Position numbers and translations under genes: made by a program
The notes under the pieces: generated by a model
Seen by the model: only the letters and a program-made list of their open reading frames with translations
The model's database searches: none
Told to the model about the DNA's origin: nothing
Source of the DNA: Streptomyces sp. TSRI0107
GTDB lineage: Bacteria; Actinomycetota; Actinomycetes; Streptomycetales; Streptomycetaceae
Assembly: GCF_001905845.1 (NCBI RefSeq)
Contig: NZ_LIVZ01000009.1
Span: 248,001 to 312,000 of the forward strand
Length of the DNA stretch: 64,000 nucleotides
Direction: 5' to 3'
In this document: positions 1-9,090 of the stretch, piece by piece
Layout: each line of letters begins with the position of its first letter
Position numbering within the stretch: the first letter of the stretch is position 1

Positions 1-271
1 GGTGCCGTTCGAGGTCGCGGACCACGTCGGCGTACGGGCGGCGGCCGTAGTCGGTGTCGGCGTACCCGAGCACCCGCACTCCCCCAGAGGAGCCCCTTGC
101 GGCCCGCAGCCGGGCGGCGACCCCGGCGAACGCCGGGTCGGGGGCGTCGCCGGGGCCGCCGGCCGGGTTGAGGACCACGCCGTAGAGGCTGGGCGCGGCC
201 GCTACGACGGCGTCCCACTCGGCGGGGCGGACGGACGGGTGCTCGTAGTACGGGACCAGCAGGGTGCTCAT
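1..271 (-). CDS. Spherulation-specific family 4 (Sph3-like) glycoside hydrolase, 3'-truncated by window edge
   Basis: Only the N-terminal 90 codons lie in the window. The reading frame begins STLLVPYYEHP and continues with YGVVLNPAGGPGD and VLGYADTDYG, the hallmark opening of the spherulin-4 family. That family contains the fungal Sph3 enzyme (GH135), which cleaves galactosaminogalactan. No signal peptide is visible at this ATG. The start codon overlaps the stop of the upstream membrane-protein gene (ATGA), so the two are translationally coupled. Its place beside a PelF-like transferase and an Agd3-like deacetylase supports a role in trimming an amino-sugar polysaccharide. Family assignment is good; the substrate is inferred. 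The catalytic region is beyond the window and could not be checked. Confidence 0.8.
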   Translation of the reverse strand, partial: MSTLLVPYYEHPSVRPAEWDAVVAAAPSLYGVVLNPAGGPGDAPDPAFAGVAARLRAARGSSGGVRVLGYADTDYGRRPYADVVRDLERH

Positions 272-1794
272 CGGTGGGCGGTCGCCCTTCCCAGCAGGCC
301 GCACACCAGGGCCACCAGTACGGCCGCGGCGACGCCGTGGACGGTCACGCCGACCCGGTGCGGATCGCCCGTGTGGGTCGCCAGCGCGAGGGTCTGGGCG
401 AGGGCGGCCGTGCAGCACACCGCCGCCGCGCCGTGGATCGCGCCGAACGACTGCAGCAGCAGACCGGTCCAGAGCACCACCCCGAGCAGCAGCAGTCCCG
501 CCAGGCGGACCCCGGTGACGGCCGGGGACCCCGGCCACAGGGCGGCGGCCGACAGGGCGAGGGCGGACAGGGCCGCCAGGTAGCCGGCCAGGCAGCGGAC
601 GACGGTCAGGACGGTGGTGCGCCGGAACGCGCGGGGCGTACTGGTGGAGCGCAGCCCGGCGAGGCTGCCGCTGCGGAAGCGGTACAGCAGCCACTCGGCG
701 GGCCCCATGCTGAGGGTGAGCGCCACCGCCGCGGGTGCGGCGACCGCGCTGTGCGCCTGCCCGGCGAGCACGTCGCCGAGGGCCGCGTACAGCACGAGGA
801 CACCGCTCCCGAGGCCGAACAGCGCGTACGGCAGCGAGGCGGCGAGCCGGGGCCCGCCCGGCCGGTGCGCTGCGGGGCCGAACGACCCGAACGGCAGCAG
901 CGCCGTCAGGCCCGCCGTCCAGCCGCCCTCCCCCAGCTCCCGCAGCGCGGGCGCCACCTCGAGCAGGGCGAGCGCGGCGACCACGGCCGGCGAGCCGAGC
1001 AGCAGGGTGAGCCGGGTCGCCTCGGGCACCTCGGTGACCAGGGCCGCCACCGCCCCGGCCGCCATCGGCAGCAGGGCGACGAGCAGTGCCTTCTCGCGGC
1101 CCAGGACCAGCAGGACGGTGGCCGCGCCGAGATAGCAGGACTGGCCGGCGGCGAAGGCGACCGCGGCCGGCTCGGCGGTGCCGGCGACGGCGAGCGCGGT
1201 CAGGGAGCCGAGCAGGGCGCCGAGGGGCGCGCCGACGAGGAGGCAGCGGCGGGCGGCCGAGCCGTCGCCGAGGCCGAGCCAGGAGTAGGCGCGGTGGGCG
1301 AGGCCCTGGTTCCAGGTCCAGCCGGTGAGGGCGCCCGCGAGCAGCGGGACCGTGCCGGCCGGGAGGCCGAAGTCGCCCTCCGGGCCGGCGAGGAGGGGGC
1401 CGCCGAGGACGTAGGCGAGGCCCGGCAGGGCGAACACCACGCCGCGCAGCAGACAGCCCAGCAGACCGGCCTGCCAGGGGTCGTGGACGGGCCCGTCGGG
1501 TTCGGGGTGGCGGCGCGGGACGCGCGTGTACAGCTCCTCGGCGAGGGCGAAGGAGTCCTTCACCCCGTACTGCTCGCGTATCCGGTCGTCGGAGAGGCCG
1601 TCGGACTCCAGCAGCGCGGCAATCTCGTCCGGGTGGACGGCGGCGCCTATGAAGTCGTCCAGGTTTTCGGCGAGTTCGTCGATGGGGTCGGGCCCGGCCC
1701 AGCGGGGGACGCGCTGCCTGGGGGCGCGCTGCCGCGGGACGGCGGGCACGCTGCCGGGGTGGGCGCCCGGGGGCAGCCGGACGTCTCCGCTCAC
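268..1794 (-). CDS. Polytopic membrane protein of the exopolysaccharide locus (possible PelG/PelE-like partner)
   Basis: A 508-residue protein with a soluble N-terminal part of about 110 residues, rich in acidic residues (DELAENLDDFIG), followed by roughly ten to twelve hydrophobic segments up to the C-terminus. It starts at a GTG that overlaps the stop codon of the glycosyltransferase gene (GTGA), and its own stop overlaps the start of the hydrolase gene, so all three are tightly coupled. I do not recognise a specific family. Position next to a PelF-like transferase suggests it is the membrane component that anchors the synthase or exports the polymer, as PelG does in Pel systems. That role is inference from context; the membrane topology is seen directly. 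Confidence 0.75.
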   Translation of the reverse strand: MSGDVRLPPGAHPGSVPAVPRQRAPRQRVPRWAGPDPIDELAENLDDFIGAAVHPDEIAALLESDGLSDDRIREQYGVKDSFALAEELYTRVPRRHPEPDGPVHDPWQAGLLGCLLRGVVFALPGLAYVLGGPLLAGPEGDFGLPAGTVPLLAGALTGWTWNQGLAHRAYSWLGLGDGSAARRCLLVGAPLGALLGSLTALAVAGTAEPAAVAFAAGQSCYLGAATVLLVLGREKALLVALLPMAAGAVAALVTEVPEATRLTLLLGSPAVVAALALLEVAPALRELGEGGWTAGLTALLPFGSFGPAAHRPGGPRLAASLPYALFGLGSGVLVLYAALGDVLAGQAHSAVAAPAAVALTLSMGPAEWLLYRFRSGSLAGLRSTSTPRAFRRTTVLTVVRCLAGYLAALSALALSAAALWPGSPAVTGVRLAGLLLLGVVLWTGLLLQSFGAIHGAAAVCCTAALAQTLALATHTGDPHRVGVTVHGVAAAVLVALVCGLLGRATAHR

Positions 1795-3299
1795 CAGTCC
1801 GTCCCGTCCGTCGCCACGGCCGCGTACCAGGGGTCGCGCAGTTCGAGGGTCCAGTCGGCGACCGTCTCGACGGTCGGCTCGTACACCTCGGGGGCGCCCG
1901 CCAGCTCCTGGTAGATCGTGCGGAAGTGGTCCACGGAGCGGCGCAGGGTGAACCGGTCGATGACCCGCTGACGGCTCAACTCGCCCAGTGAACGGCGGCG
2001 TTCGCCGTCACGGAGCAGGGTGAGCGCGGCGGCGGCCATCTTCTCCGGCTCGCGCGGCGGGACCACCAGGCCGGTGTCGCCGACCGCCTCGCGCACTCCG
2101 CCGACGTCCGTCGACACCGTCGTACGGCCGCAGGACATGGCCTCGATGATGGAGAACGGGAAGCCTTCGGAGATGGAGGACAGCATCACCACGTGGCCGG
2201 CCGCGTAGGCGCGCCAGACCTCGCCGACGCGGCCCTCGAAGGTGAGGCCGTCGGTGACGCCGAGTTCGGCGGCGAGCTTCTCCAGCTTCGTCCGGTAGGC
2301 CTCGCCGCCGGGCGGGACCGGGCCGAACAGGCGCAGCCGGGTCTGCGGGATCTCGGCGCGGACCAGGGCGTAGGCGCGGATCAGGGTCTCCAGGTCCTTG
2401 ATGGGGTCGACGCGGCCGCACCAGGTGAGGGTGGGGGTCTCGGGTTCGGGGCCGGCGTGCGGGAAGGCGGCCGGGTCGACGCCGTTGTAGACGGTGCGGA
2501 TGCGGTGGGCGGCGGCGCCGCCGCGCTCCTCCCAGCGGCGGTTGTACTGGTTGCACGGCGTGATCAGGTCGGCCGAGCGGTAGCCGTGTGAAATGAGTTC
2601 ACGGTAGAAGCCGAGCATGAACGCCTTCACCGGCCAGCGCTGGGCCTCGCGGCGGTAGCCGAGATAGCGCTCGCGCAGATAGATGCCGTGCTCGGTGAGC
2701 AGGAACGGCACACCGTCCAGGGCGCGGGCGGCGAGGGCGGGCAGGGTGGCGAGGCCGCTGCCCGTCGCGTGCGCCACGGAGTTCTCCGGTATCCGCGTCC
2801 CCAGCGGGCGCAGGGCGTGTTCCAGCAGGTCGGTGGCGGTCAACGCGTCGTGCACGGTGGGTCCGGCGGCCGCGGTCGGCAGATGCGGCATCGTCCATAT
2901 CCACATCAGCGAGCGCAGCGCCGCCTCCGTGCGCAGCGCCGCCGCCAGCCGGCCGTCGCGGGCGAGGACGGCCAGCTCGGTCAGCGCCTCGCCGAAGTCG
3001 CAGGGCGACTCGGGGTCCAGGAACGACATCAGCAGCCGCTCGTAGGCGTCGACGAAGCGGCGGCGGGCCCTGCCGTACGGTGCCCGCCGGTGTCCCGGGC
3101 GCGGGCCCCAGGTCGGCACCGAGGTGTGCCGGCAGACGTTGGGCGGCAGCTCCCAGGTGACCGGTTCACGGCCGCTGCCGGTGAGCGAGACGATGTGGAA
3201 GTCGACCTCCGGCATGCCCTTGACGAGCTGGTCGCACCAGGTGCTGACGCCGCCGTGGACGTGCGGGTAGGTGCCTTCGGTGAGCATGGTGACGTGCAA
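1791..3299 (-). CDS. PelF-like GT4 glycosyltransferase with N-terminal DUF3492
   Basis: About 502 residues. The N-terminus (TMLTEGTYPHVHGGVSTW) is the signature of DUF3492, found in PelF, the cytoplasmic UDP-sugar polymerase of the Pel polysaccharide. The C-terminal half is a GT-B fold GT4 domain with the EGFPFSIIEAMSCG motif near residue 377, whose two Glu residues bind the nucleotide sugar. I chose a TTG start at 3299: it is preceded by GGGGAAGG nine bases upstream and gives the family-typical N-terminus (M-H-V-T-M-L-T-E-G); an internal ATG at 3287 is the alternative. The same frame stays open far upstream through the deacetylase gene, but that extension is a frame artefact. Likely substrate is a UDP-N-acetylhexosamine, by analogy only. 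Confidence 0.85.
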   Translation of the reverse strand: MHVTMLTEGTYPHVHGGVSTWCDQLVKGMPEVDFHIVSLTGSGREPVTWELPPNVCRHTSVPTWGPRPGHRRAPYGRARRRFVDAYERLLMSFLDPESPCDFGEALTELAVLARDGRLAAALRTEAALRSLMWIWTMPHLPTAAAGPTVHDALTATDLLEHALRPLGTRIPENSVAHATGSGLATLPALAARALDGVPFLLTEHGIYLRERYLGYRREAQRWPVKAFMLGFYRELISHGYRSADLITPCNQYNRRWEERGGAAAHRIRTVYNGVDPAAFPHAGPEPETPTLTWCGRVDPIKDLETLIRAYALVRAEIPQTRLRLFGPVPPGGEAYRTKLEKLAAELGVTDGLTFEGRVGEVWRAYAAGHVVMLSSISEGFPFSIIEAMSCGRTTVSTDVGGVREAVGDTGLVVPPREPEKMAAAALTLLRDGERRRSLGELSRQRVIDRFTLRRSVDHFRTIYQELAGAPEVYEPTVETVADWTLELRDPWYAAVATDGTDW

Positions 3300-3333
3300 T
3301 GCCGCGCGCCTTCCCCCTGTTTGCGGATTCCGT

Positions 3334-3404
3334 GCGGGGAACTGCTGCCTCGTCGCCCGGGTGCGGGTCGTCGTGGCCGGTCGCGCAGTTCCCCGCGCCC
3401 CTTG
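3334..3404. repeat. Dispersed Streptomyces intergenic repeat forming a hairpin (copy 1)
   Basis: The core GCAGTTCCCCGC at 3385-3396 is the exact inverse of GCGGGGAACTGC at 3334-3345, giving a 12-bp stem with a 39-base loop. A second overlapping pairing joins 3359-3367 with 3392-3400 through one wobble pair. The same core recurs at 7396-7434 and 10937-10970. It lies between the deacetylase and the transferase genes and may terminate or attenuate transcription. Confidence 0.7.
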
Positions 3405-3415
3405 ACGCGTTGCGG

Positions 3416-5449
3416 TTACGACAGTTTCAAGGTGACCGCGGATTGCAGGACCTCCGGCGTGGTCCACGCTGAGCGCGCGCCCGCGCACGGGGTGCCGAAC
3501 GTGGTGGTGCCGAGGAGGAGTTGCTTTCTCGTGCCCTCGGGAGCGGTCACCGGGATCCGGGTGCCGGACGGCGCCTGGACAGTCACCGTGTCGCCGATGC
3601 GGTAGGCGGTGACCCTGCCCTGGTCCAGTGCCGTCTGCCAGGCGGCGCGGCGCTTCAGTTCGGTGCCGGCGGCGCTGTGGCTCGGGTTCTCCAGTGGTGT
3701 GTTGTCGGCGAACATCGCCCGGTAGTCGGCGAGGATCCTGTCCAGCACCGGGTAGAGGATGCGGTCCTCGGCCAGGTTGGACTGGTGGACGTAGTGCGGG
3801 CGCGGGTCGCCCGCGAGGACGTGGCCGAGGGCGATGCGGGCCTCCTGCGGGACGATGTAGGAGTCGTAGCCGGTGGCGAGGTCCAGCGGCTCGTCGAGGC
3901 AGGTGGAGTTGGCGTTGTTCTCGCAGGCACCACTGCCGCCGTCGGCCCTGGAGGTGTAGATCCAGTTGTACTCGTCGGTCATCTCGGCCTCGGTGCCGAC
4001 GTTGTAGTACACGTTCATCGGGTGCCGGGGCACGGTCACCGCGGCGCCGACCGGGCGCTGCTGCGGTTCGCGGGAGTTGTCGGAGGCGATCCACTTCACG
4101 CCGGTGTCGGCGAGCGCGCCCGCCAGGTTCGGGTTGTCGGCGGGCTGCTGCGGCAGGGTCTTCAGGCCGGAGTGCTCCCCGGTGACCAGCTCGGTGCGGT
4201 CGACGGGCAGGCCCTTGGCGGTGGCCCAGTTCTGGTTGTCGCGGATCTGCGCGGCGATCTCGGCACGGCTCATGTACCGGGTGCTGCCGTCGGCGTTCTT
4301 CGCGCAGGTCCACGGCACGGTGGAGGTGTCCTGCACACAGCCCAGGAAGGGGTGGGTGTAGGTGTGGTTGATCCAGCGGTACTGCGCCCTGTCGGCGAGC
4401 AGCCGGTCGGCGAGCGGGTCGGTGCCGCCGTTCTCGGTCTTCCACTGCTCGCCGGAGCCCGCGTTGTAGACCATGTCGAGGGTGAAGCCGCGCTCGCGCT
4501 GCCACTGGGCGGCATAGGCCGCGTCGGCGGCGGTCATCCGGATCGGCGTGGTCCCCTCGCCCTCGCCGCCCGCGCAGTCGAGGTCGCCGGGCGTGCAGTC
4601 GCGCTCGGTGTCCCAGCGGCTGTCGGAGGCGAAGACGTCGTCGACGTGGACCGCGAAGTGGTTGCGGGAGCGGCCCAGGTGCACGCCCTGCGTCAGCCAC
4701 TCGACGACGCCCCGGGCGAGCGCCCGGAACTGCCGCTGGTGCTGGTTGTAGGCGAACGTCACCACCAGTTCGCGGCGCCCGTCGTGGGCGTACTCCCCGA
4801 CGAGGCTGCCGCGGCCGGTGCCGCCGGGCACCGGGATGTCGACGTAGCTGGTGAAGCCGGCGCGGGGCCGGGCCACGTAGCCGTAGCTCTCCTGGACGGC
4901 CGGGTCGATGTCCTCGAAGGCGAGGGGGCCGTCGAGATAGCCGAACCAGCCGGCCCGGCCGGCCTCGGTCACGGTCGCCTCGCGCCCGTCGAGCGCGCCG
5001 GCCCAGCCGCCCTCGCTGGTGTAGTCGAGGCCCACGCCGGGATGGGCCCAGGTGTAGGCGTCGACCTGCGGGACGCCGTACGTGCGCTCGTAGGTCTCCA
5101 GCGCGGTCTGCTCGGCGGAGCCCGCGCCGAACGGGGCCTCGTTGGGCAGTACGACTCCCTGGAACTTCGCCCGTGGCCTGCCGTTCACGGTGTCGCCGAG
5201 GAACGCCTCGGTGACCGCCGGGCGGCCCGGGTCGTTCAGGTCGAGCGTGGTGTACGGGATGCCGGTGCTCTCCAGCTGGGCGGTGACGGCCTCGACGGAG
5301 CTGTCCCCGTTGTCCACCACCAGCACCCTCAGATCGATCCGCGGCTCGACCGCCGCCGACGCTCCGGGCACCCCCAGCCCCAGCGTCATCAGTCCGGCCG
5401 CCGTCAGAACCGCGACCGTTTCTCTCCTTCTGCGCACGCGTGGCGCCAT
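3416..5449 (-). CDS. Secreted Agd3-like polysaccharide deacetylase (CE18-type)
   Basis: 677 residues. An arginine-rich N-terminus followed by a hydrophobic stretch and an A-S-A site near residue 32 is a Sec signal peptide. The mature protein opens with IDLRVLVVDNGDSS, an N-terminal domain like that of Aspergillus Agd3, the N-acetylgalactosamine deacetylase of galactosaminogalactan. The deacetylase domain carries HVDD at residues 268-271 and HTYTH at 362-366, the expected metal-binding Asp and paired His. The ATG is preceded by a strong GGGGGGAGG. It is the first gene of the exopolysaccharide group and would act outside the cell, making the polymer cationic. Fold and motifs are seen; the substrate is inferred from the Agd3 family and the neighbours. 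Confidence 0.8.
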   Translation of the reverse strand: MAPRVRRRRETVAVLTAAGLMTLGLGVPGASAAVEPRIDLRVLVVDNGDSSVEAVTAQLESTGIPYTTLDLNDPGRPAVTEAFLGDTVNGRPRAKFQGVVLPNEAPFGAGSAEQTALETYERTYGVPQVDAYTWAHPGVGLDYTSEGGWAGALDGREATVTEAGRAGWFGYLDGPLAFEDIDPAVQESYGYVARPRAGFTSYVDIPVPGGTGRGSLVGEYAHDGRRELVVTFAYNQHQRQFRALARGVVEWLTQGVHLGRSRNHFAVHVDDVFASDSRWDTERDCTPGDLDCAGGEGEGTTPIRMTAADAAYAAQWQRERGFTLDMVYNAGSGEQWKTENGGTDPLADRLLADRAQYRWINHTYTHPFLGCVQDTSTVPWTCAKNADGSTRYMSRAEIAAQIRDNQNWATAKGLPVDRTELVTGEHSGLKTLPQQPADNPNLAGALADTGVKWIASDNSREPQQRPVGAAVTVPRHPMNVYYNVGTEAEMTDEYNWIYTSRADGGSGACENNANSTCLDEPLDLATGYDSYIVPQEARIALGHVLAGDPRPHYVHQSNLAEDRILYPVLDRILADYRAMFADNTPLENPSHSAAGTELKRRAAWQTALDQGRVTAYRIGDTVTVQAPSGTRIPVTAPEGTRKQLLLGTTTFGTPCAGARSAWTTPEVLQSAVTLKLS

Positions 5450-5813
5450 GGTGTCCTCCCCCCAGAAGATCCCCCGTGTCCGTTCGGCCCTTCACGACCC
5501 CCGGGCCATTTACGGAGGATCACGCGGAAATCATGCGAACCGGTGAGCACGGGACTCACCGGAACCCGACGAGTGTGACCCAGCTCATCGAGTGCGAGGA
5601 TCAGGAAATGGCCACGACGCCACTCACAGGTGAACACCCGCAGGCGTGAGCGAATGAACGCGCGAGCGTAGTCTCGTCCCAGGTCCGCGCCGCACAGACA
5701 CGGACCCGGACGAGACCTCCTCGAAGGGCCGGATCCAGGGTCGGCTGTCGGGCCCGGCCGACCCACCCTGTTCGGCCACAGCAACTTCACATCGGAAGCG
5801 AGAATTCACCACC
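5450..5813. promoter_or_regulatory. Divergent intergenic region between deacetylase and pepA
   Basis: 364 bases with no gene I can support. It must contain the promoters of the exopolysaccharide operon (leftward) and of pepA (rightward). I see the Shine-Dalgarno of the deacetylase at its left end and only a weak one (GAAGCGAG) before pepA. No convincing operator or hairpin was found. Confidence 0.5.
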
Positions 5814-7352
5814 GTGACTGCTCTCACTCTCAGCACCGCCGCGGCGGCCGGCCTGCGGGCCGACGCGATCGTGATCGGTGTCACCAAGAGCCCGAAGGGC
5901 GGAAAAGGGCTCGCCGTCGCGCCGGGCGCCGAGGCCGTGGACAGCGCCTACGACGGCAGGCTCGCCGGTCTCCTGGAGACCCTGGGCGCCTCCGGTGCCG
6001 AGGGCGAGGTGACCAAGCTGCCCGCGCCGTCCGGCTTCAAGTCGCCGCTCGTGGTGGCGGTGGGCCTGGGCGCGCAGCCGGACAAGGACGGCGAGTACGA
6101 CGCCGAGGCGCTGCGCCGCGCCGCCGGCGTGGCCGCCCGCGCGCTGTCCGGCTCCAAGAAGGCCGCCTTCGCCCTGCCGGCCGCGGACGTCGCCGCGATC
6201 GGGGCGATCGCCGAGGGCGCGCTGCTCGGCGCGTACTCCTTCGACGCCTACAAGGAGAACGGCGGCAAGAACGCCAAGGACAAGAACGGCAAGGCGCCGC
6301 TCGCCGAGGCCGCGATCCTCGGCGGCAAGCCCCGCGACAAGGAGCACAAGGCCGCCCTCGAGCGCGCCACCGCCGTCGCCGAGGAGCTGAACCGCGCCCG
6401 CGACCTGATCAACACCCCGCCCAACGACCTCAACCCCGAGGCGTTCGCGGCCATCGCCCAGGCCGCGGGCAAGGAGCACGGCATCAAGGTGCAGGTGCTC
6501 GACGAGAAGGCCCTCGCCAAGGGCGGCTACGGCGGCATCCTCGGCGTCGGCAGCGGCTCCGCGTCCGCGCCGCGCCTGGTCAAGCTGTCGTACACGCACT
6601 CCAAGGCGAAGAAGCACCTCGCCTTCGTCGGCAAGGGCATCACCTACGACTCGGGCGGCATCTCGCTGAAGCCGGCCGGGCACAACGAGACGATGAAGTG
6701 CGACATGAGCGGCGCGGCGGCGGTCTTCGCCGCGGTCGTCGTCGCCGCGCGGCTCGGTCTGGAGGTGAACGTCACCGGCTGGCTGGCGCTCGCCGAGAAC
6801 ATGCCGTCGGGCTCCGCCGTGCGCCCCGGTGACGTGCTGCGCATGTACAGCGGCAAGACGGTGGAGGTGCTGAACACCGACGCCGAGGGCCGGCTGGTGC
6901 TGGGCGACGCGCTGTGGGCGGCCTCCGAGGAGAAGCCGGACGCGATCGTGGACGTGGCGACGCTGACCGGTGCGATGGTGCTGGCGCTGGGCAATCGGAC
7001 GTTCGGTGTCATGGCCAACGACGACGCGTTCCGGACGGCGATCGTGGAGGCCTCGGAGGAGGTCGGCGAGGAGTCCTGGCCGATGCCGCTGCCGGAGCAC
7101 CTGCGCAAGGGCATGGACTCGCCGACGGCGGACATCGCCAACATGGGCGAGCGGATGGGCGGCGGCCTGGTCGCCGGTCTGTTCCTGCGCGAGTTCGTGG
7201 GCGAGGGGATCACCTGGGCGCACCTCGACATCGCGGGGCCGGCGTTCAACGAGGGCGGGCCCTTCGGGTACACGCCGAAGGGTGGCACCGGGTCCGGGGT
7301 GCGGACGCTGGTGCGGCTCGCGGAGCTGACGGCCGCGGGTGATCTGGGCTGA
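5814..7352 (+). CDS. pepA: Cytosolic leucyl aminopeptidase (M17)
   Basis: 512 residues, full length for family M17. The enzyme removes N-terminal amino acids from peptides using two metal ions. The metal and catalytic motifs are present: GKGITYDSGG at residues 273-282 (catalytic Lys and metal Asp) and NTDAEGRL at 354-361 (metal Asp/Glu and catalytic Arg). The N-terminal 160 residues form the less conserved M17 N-domain. Start is a GTG with only a weak ribosome site, chosen because it gives the normal family length. It is followed by a hairpin-forming repeat that probably ends the transcript before lpd. Confidence 0.93.
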   Translation: MTALTLSTAAAAGLRADAIVIGVTKSPKGGKGLAVAPGAEAVDSAYDGRLAGLLETLGASGAEGEVTKLPAPSGFKSPLVVAVGLGAQPDKDGEYDAEALRRAAGVAARALSGSKKAAFALPAADVAAIGAIAEGALLGAYSFDAYKENGGKNAKDKNGKAPLAEAAILGGKPRDKEHKAALERATAVAEELNRARDLINTPPNDLNPEAFAAIAQAAGKEHGIKVQVLDEKALAKGGYGGILGVGSGSASAPRLVKLSYTHSKAKKHLAFVGKGITYDSGGISLKPAGHNETMKCDMSGAAAVFAAVVVAARLGLEVNVTGWLALAENMPSGSAVRPGDVLRMYSGKTVEVLNTDAEGRLVLGDALWAASEEKPDAIVDVATLTGAMVLALGNRTFGVMANDDAFRTAIVEASEEVGEESWPMPLPEHLRKGMDSPTADIANMGERMGGGLVAGLFLREFVGEGITWAHLDIAGPAFNEGGPFGYTPKGGTGSGVRTLVRLAELTAAGDLG

Positions 7353-7395
7353 CCTGCGCCCACTGAGTCGGGTGTTTCCGCCGCGGGGCGGCTTC

Positions 7396-7434
7396 AGGGG
7401 CGTGGGGGCTGGTCGCGCAGTTCCCCGCGCCCCT
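7396..7434. repeat. Dispersed intergenic repeat with 12-bp stem (copy 2), probable terminator of pepA
   Basis: AGGGGCGTGGGG (7396-7407) pairs with CCCCGCGCCCCT (7423-7434) through twelve pairs including one G-T wobble, with loop GCTGGTCGCGCAGTT. The right half is the same GTCGCGCAGTTCCCCGCGCCCC core seen at 3380-3401. Confidence 0.75.
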
Positions 7435-7638
7435 TGGCGGCGTCCCCTCACCCGGCGTCACGCGTGAACGTGCTGTGTCTCACACCCCGGCCCCGCGTCT
7501 CGTCCGGTGCGGACAAGTGCGAAGATGGGGCTCGGCAGGACAGGGCCCCCACCTAAGGGCCGAAGAACGAGCGGCCGGACACCAGCCGCCGACCGGTCAC
7601 TGGAGACCGGCGTGGCGCACATGCATGGAGGACGTGAC

Positions 7639-9027
7639 GTGGCGAACGACGCCAGCACCGTTTTCGACCTAGTGATCCTCGGCGGTGGTAGCGGTGGTTA
7701 CGCCGCGGCCCTGCGCGGGGCGCAGCTGGGCCTGGACGTCGCCCTGATCGAGAAGGACAAGGTCGGCGGCACCTGCCTGCACCGGGGTTGCATCCCCACC
7801 AAGGCCCTGCTGCACGCGGGCGAGATCGCCGACCAGGCCCGCGAGAGCGCGCAGTTCGGCGTCAAGACCACCTTCGAGGGCATCGACGTCCCGGCGGTCC
7901 ACAAGTACAAGGACGAGGTCATCTCGGGCCTTTACAAGGGTCTGCAGGGTCTGGTCGCCTCCCGCAAGGTGACGTACATCGAGGGCGAGGGCCGGCTGTC
8001 CTCCCCCACCTCCGTCGACGTGGGCGGTCAGCGTGTCCAGGGCCGCCACGTCCTGCTGGCGACCGGCTCCGTGCCGAAGTCCCTGCCGGGCCTGGAGATC
8101 GACGGCGACCGCATCATCTCCTCGGACCACGCCCTCGTCCTGGACCGCGTGCCGAAGTCCGCGATCATCCTGGGCGGCGGCGTCATCGGCGTCGAGTTCG
8201 CCTCCGCGTGGAAGTCCTTCGGTTCGGACGTCACGATCATCGAGGGCATGAAGCACCTCGTCCCGGTCGAGGACGAGAACAGCTCCAAGCTCCTGGAGCG
8301 CGCCTTCCGCAAGCGCGGCATCAAGTTCAACCTGGGCACGTTCTTCCAGAAGGCCGAGTACACCCAGGACGGTGTCAAGGTCACCCTGGCCGACGGCAAG
8401 GAGTTCGAGGCCGAGGTTCTGCTGGTGGCCGTCGGCCGCGGCCCGGTCTCGCAGGGCCTGGGCTACGAGGAGGCCGGCGTCGCCATGGACCGCGGCTACG
8501 TCCTCGTCGACGAGTACATGCGGACCAACGTCCCGACCATCTCCGCGGTCGGCGACCTGGTCCCGACGCTCCAGCTCGCGCACGTCGGCTTCGCCGAGGG
8601 CATCCTGGTGGCGGAGCGGCTGGCCGGTCTGAAGACCGTCCCGATCGACTACGACGGTGTCCCGCGGGTGACGTACTGCCACCCGGAGGTCGCCTCCGTC
8701 GGTATCACCGAGGCCAAGGCCAAGGAGATCTACGGCGCGGACAAGGTCGTCGCCCTGAAGTACAACCTGGCGGGCAACGGCAAGAGCAAGATCCTGAAGA
8801 CCGCGGGTGAGATCAAGCTCGTCCAGGTCAAGGACGGTGCCGTGGTCGGCGTCCACATGGTCGGCGACCGGATGGGCGAGCAGGTCGGCGAAGCCCAGCT
8901 GATCTACAACTGGGAGGCGCTGCCGGCCGAGGTGGCCCAGCTCATCCACGCCCACCCGACGCAGAACGAGGCGCTCGGCGAGGCCCACCTGGCCCTGGCC
9001 GGCAAGCCGCTGCACTCCCACGACTGA
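7639..9027 (+). CDS. lpd: Dihydrolipoamide dehydrogenase (E3)
   Basis: 462 residues. This flavoenzyme reoxidises dihydrolipoyl groups of the 2-oxo-acid dehydrogenase E2 components and passes electrons to NAD+. Visible are the FAD-binding GGGSGG near residue 15, the redox disulfide C46-L-H-R-G-C51, the NAD-binding GGGVIGVEF, and the catalytic HPTQNE near 439-444. The GTG start at 7639 is set by GGAGGA six bases upstream; an ATG at 7621 lies before that ribosome site and is too early. Sixty-three bases separate it from sucB, so the two probably share a transcript. Confidence 0.95.
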   Translation: MANDASTVFDLVILGGGSGGYAAALRGAQLGLDVALIEKDKVGGTCLHRGCIPTKALLHAGEIADQARESAQFGVKTTFEGIDVPAVHKYKDEVISGLYKGLQGLVASRKVTYIEGEGRLSSPTSVDVGGQRVQGRHVLLATGSVPKSLPGLEIDGDRIISSDHALVLDRVPKSAIILGGGVIGVEFASAWKSFGSDVTIIEGMKHLVPVEDENSSKLLERAFRKRGIKFNLGTFFQKAEYTQDGVKVTLADGKEFEAEVLLVAVGRGPVSQGLGYEEAGVAMDRGYVLVDEYMRTNVPTISAVGDLVPTLQLAHVGFAEGILVAERLAGLKTVPIDYDGVPRVTYCHPEVASVGITEAKAKEIYGADKVVALKYNLAGNGKSKILKTAGEIKLVQVKDGAVVGVHMVGDRMGEQVGEAQLIYNWEALPAEVAQLIHAHPTQNEALGEAHLALAGKPLHSHD

Positions 9028-9090
9028 CCTCCCTCGGTCACTGGGCGCGACGACACAGACTTCCGCAATTCGTAAGGAGCAACAGAAACC

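Noticed and set aside
274..1914. 546-codon plus-strand frame opposite the membrane protein gene
   Set aside because: Gln/Gly/Arg-rich mirror frame with no ribosome site.
3300..5495. Upstream extension of the glycosyltransferase frame giving a 1234-residue protein
   Set aside because: The extension is the wrong frame of the deacetylase gene, Arg/Pro-rich and without domains; a ribosome site and family start lie at 3299.
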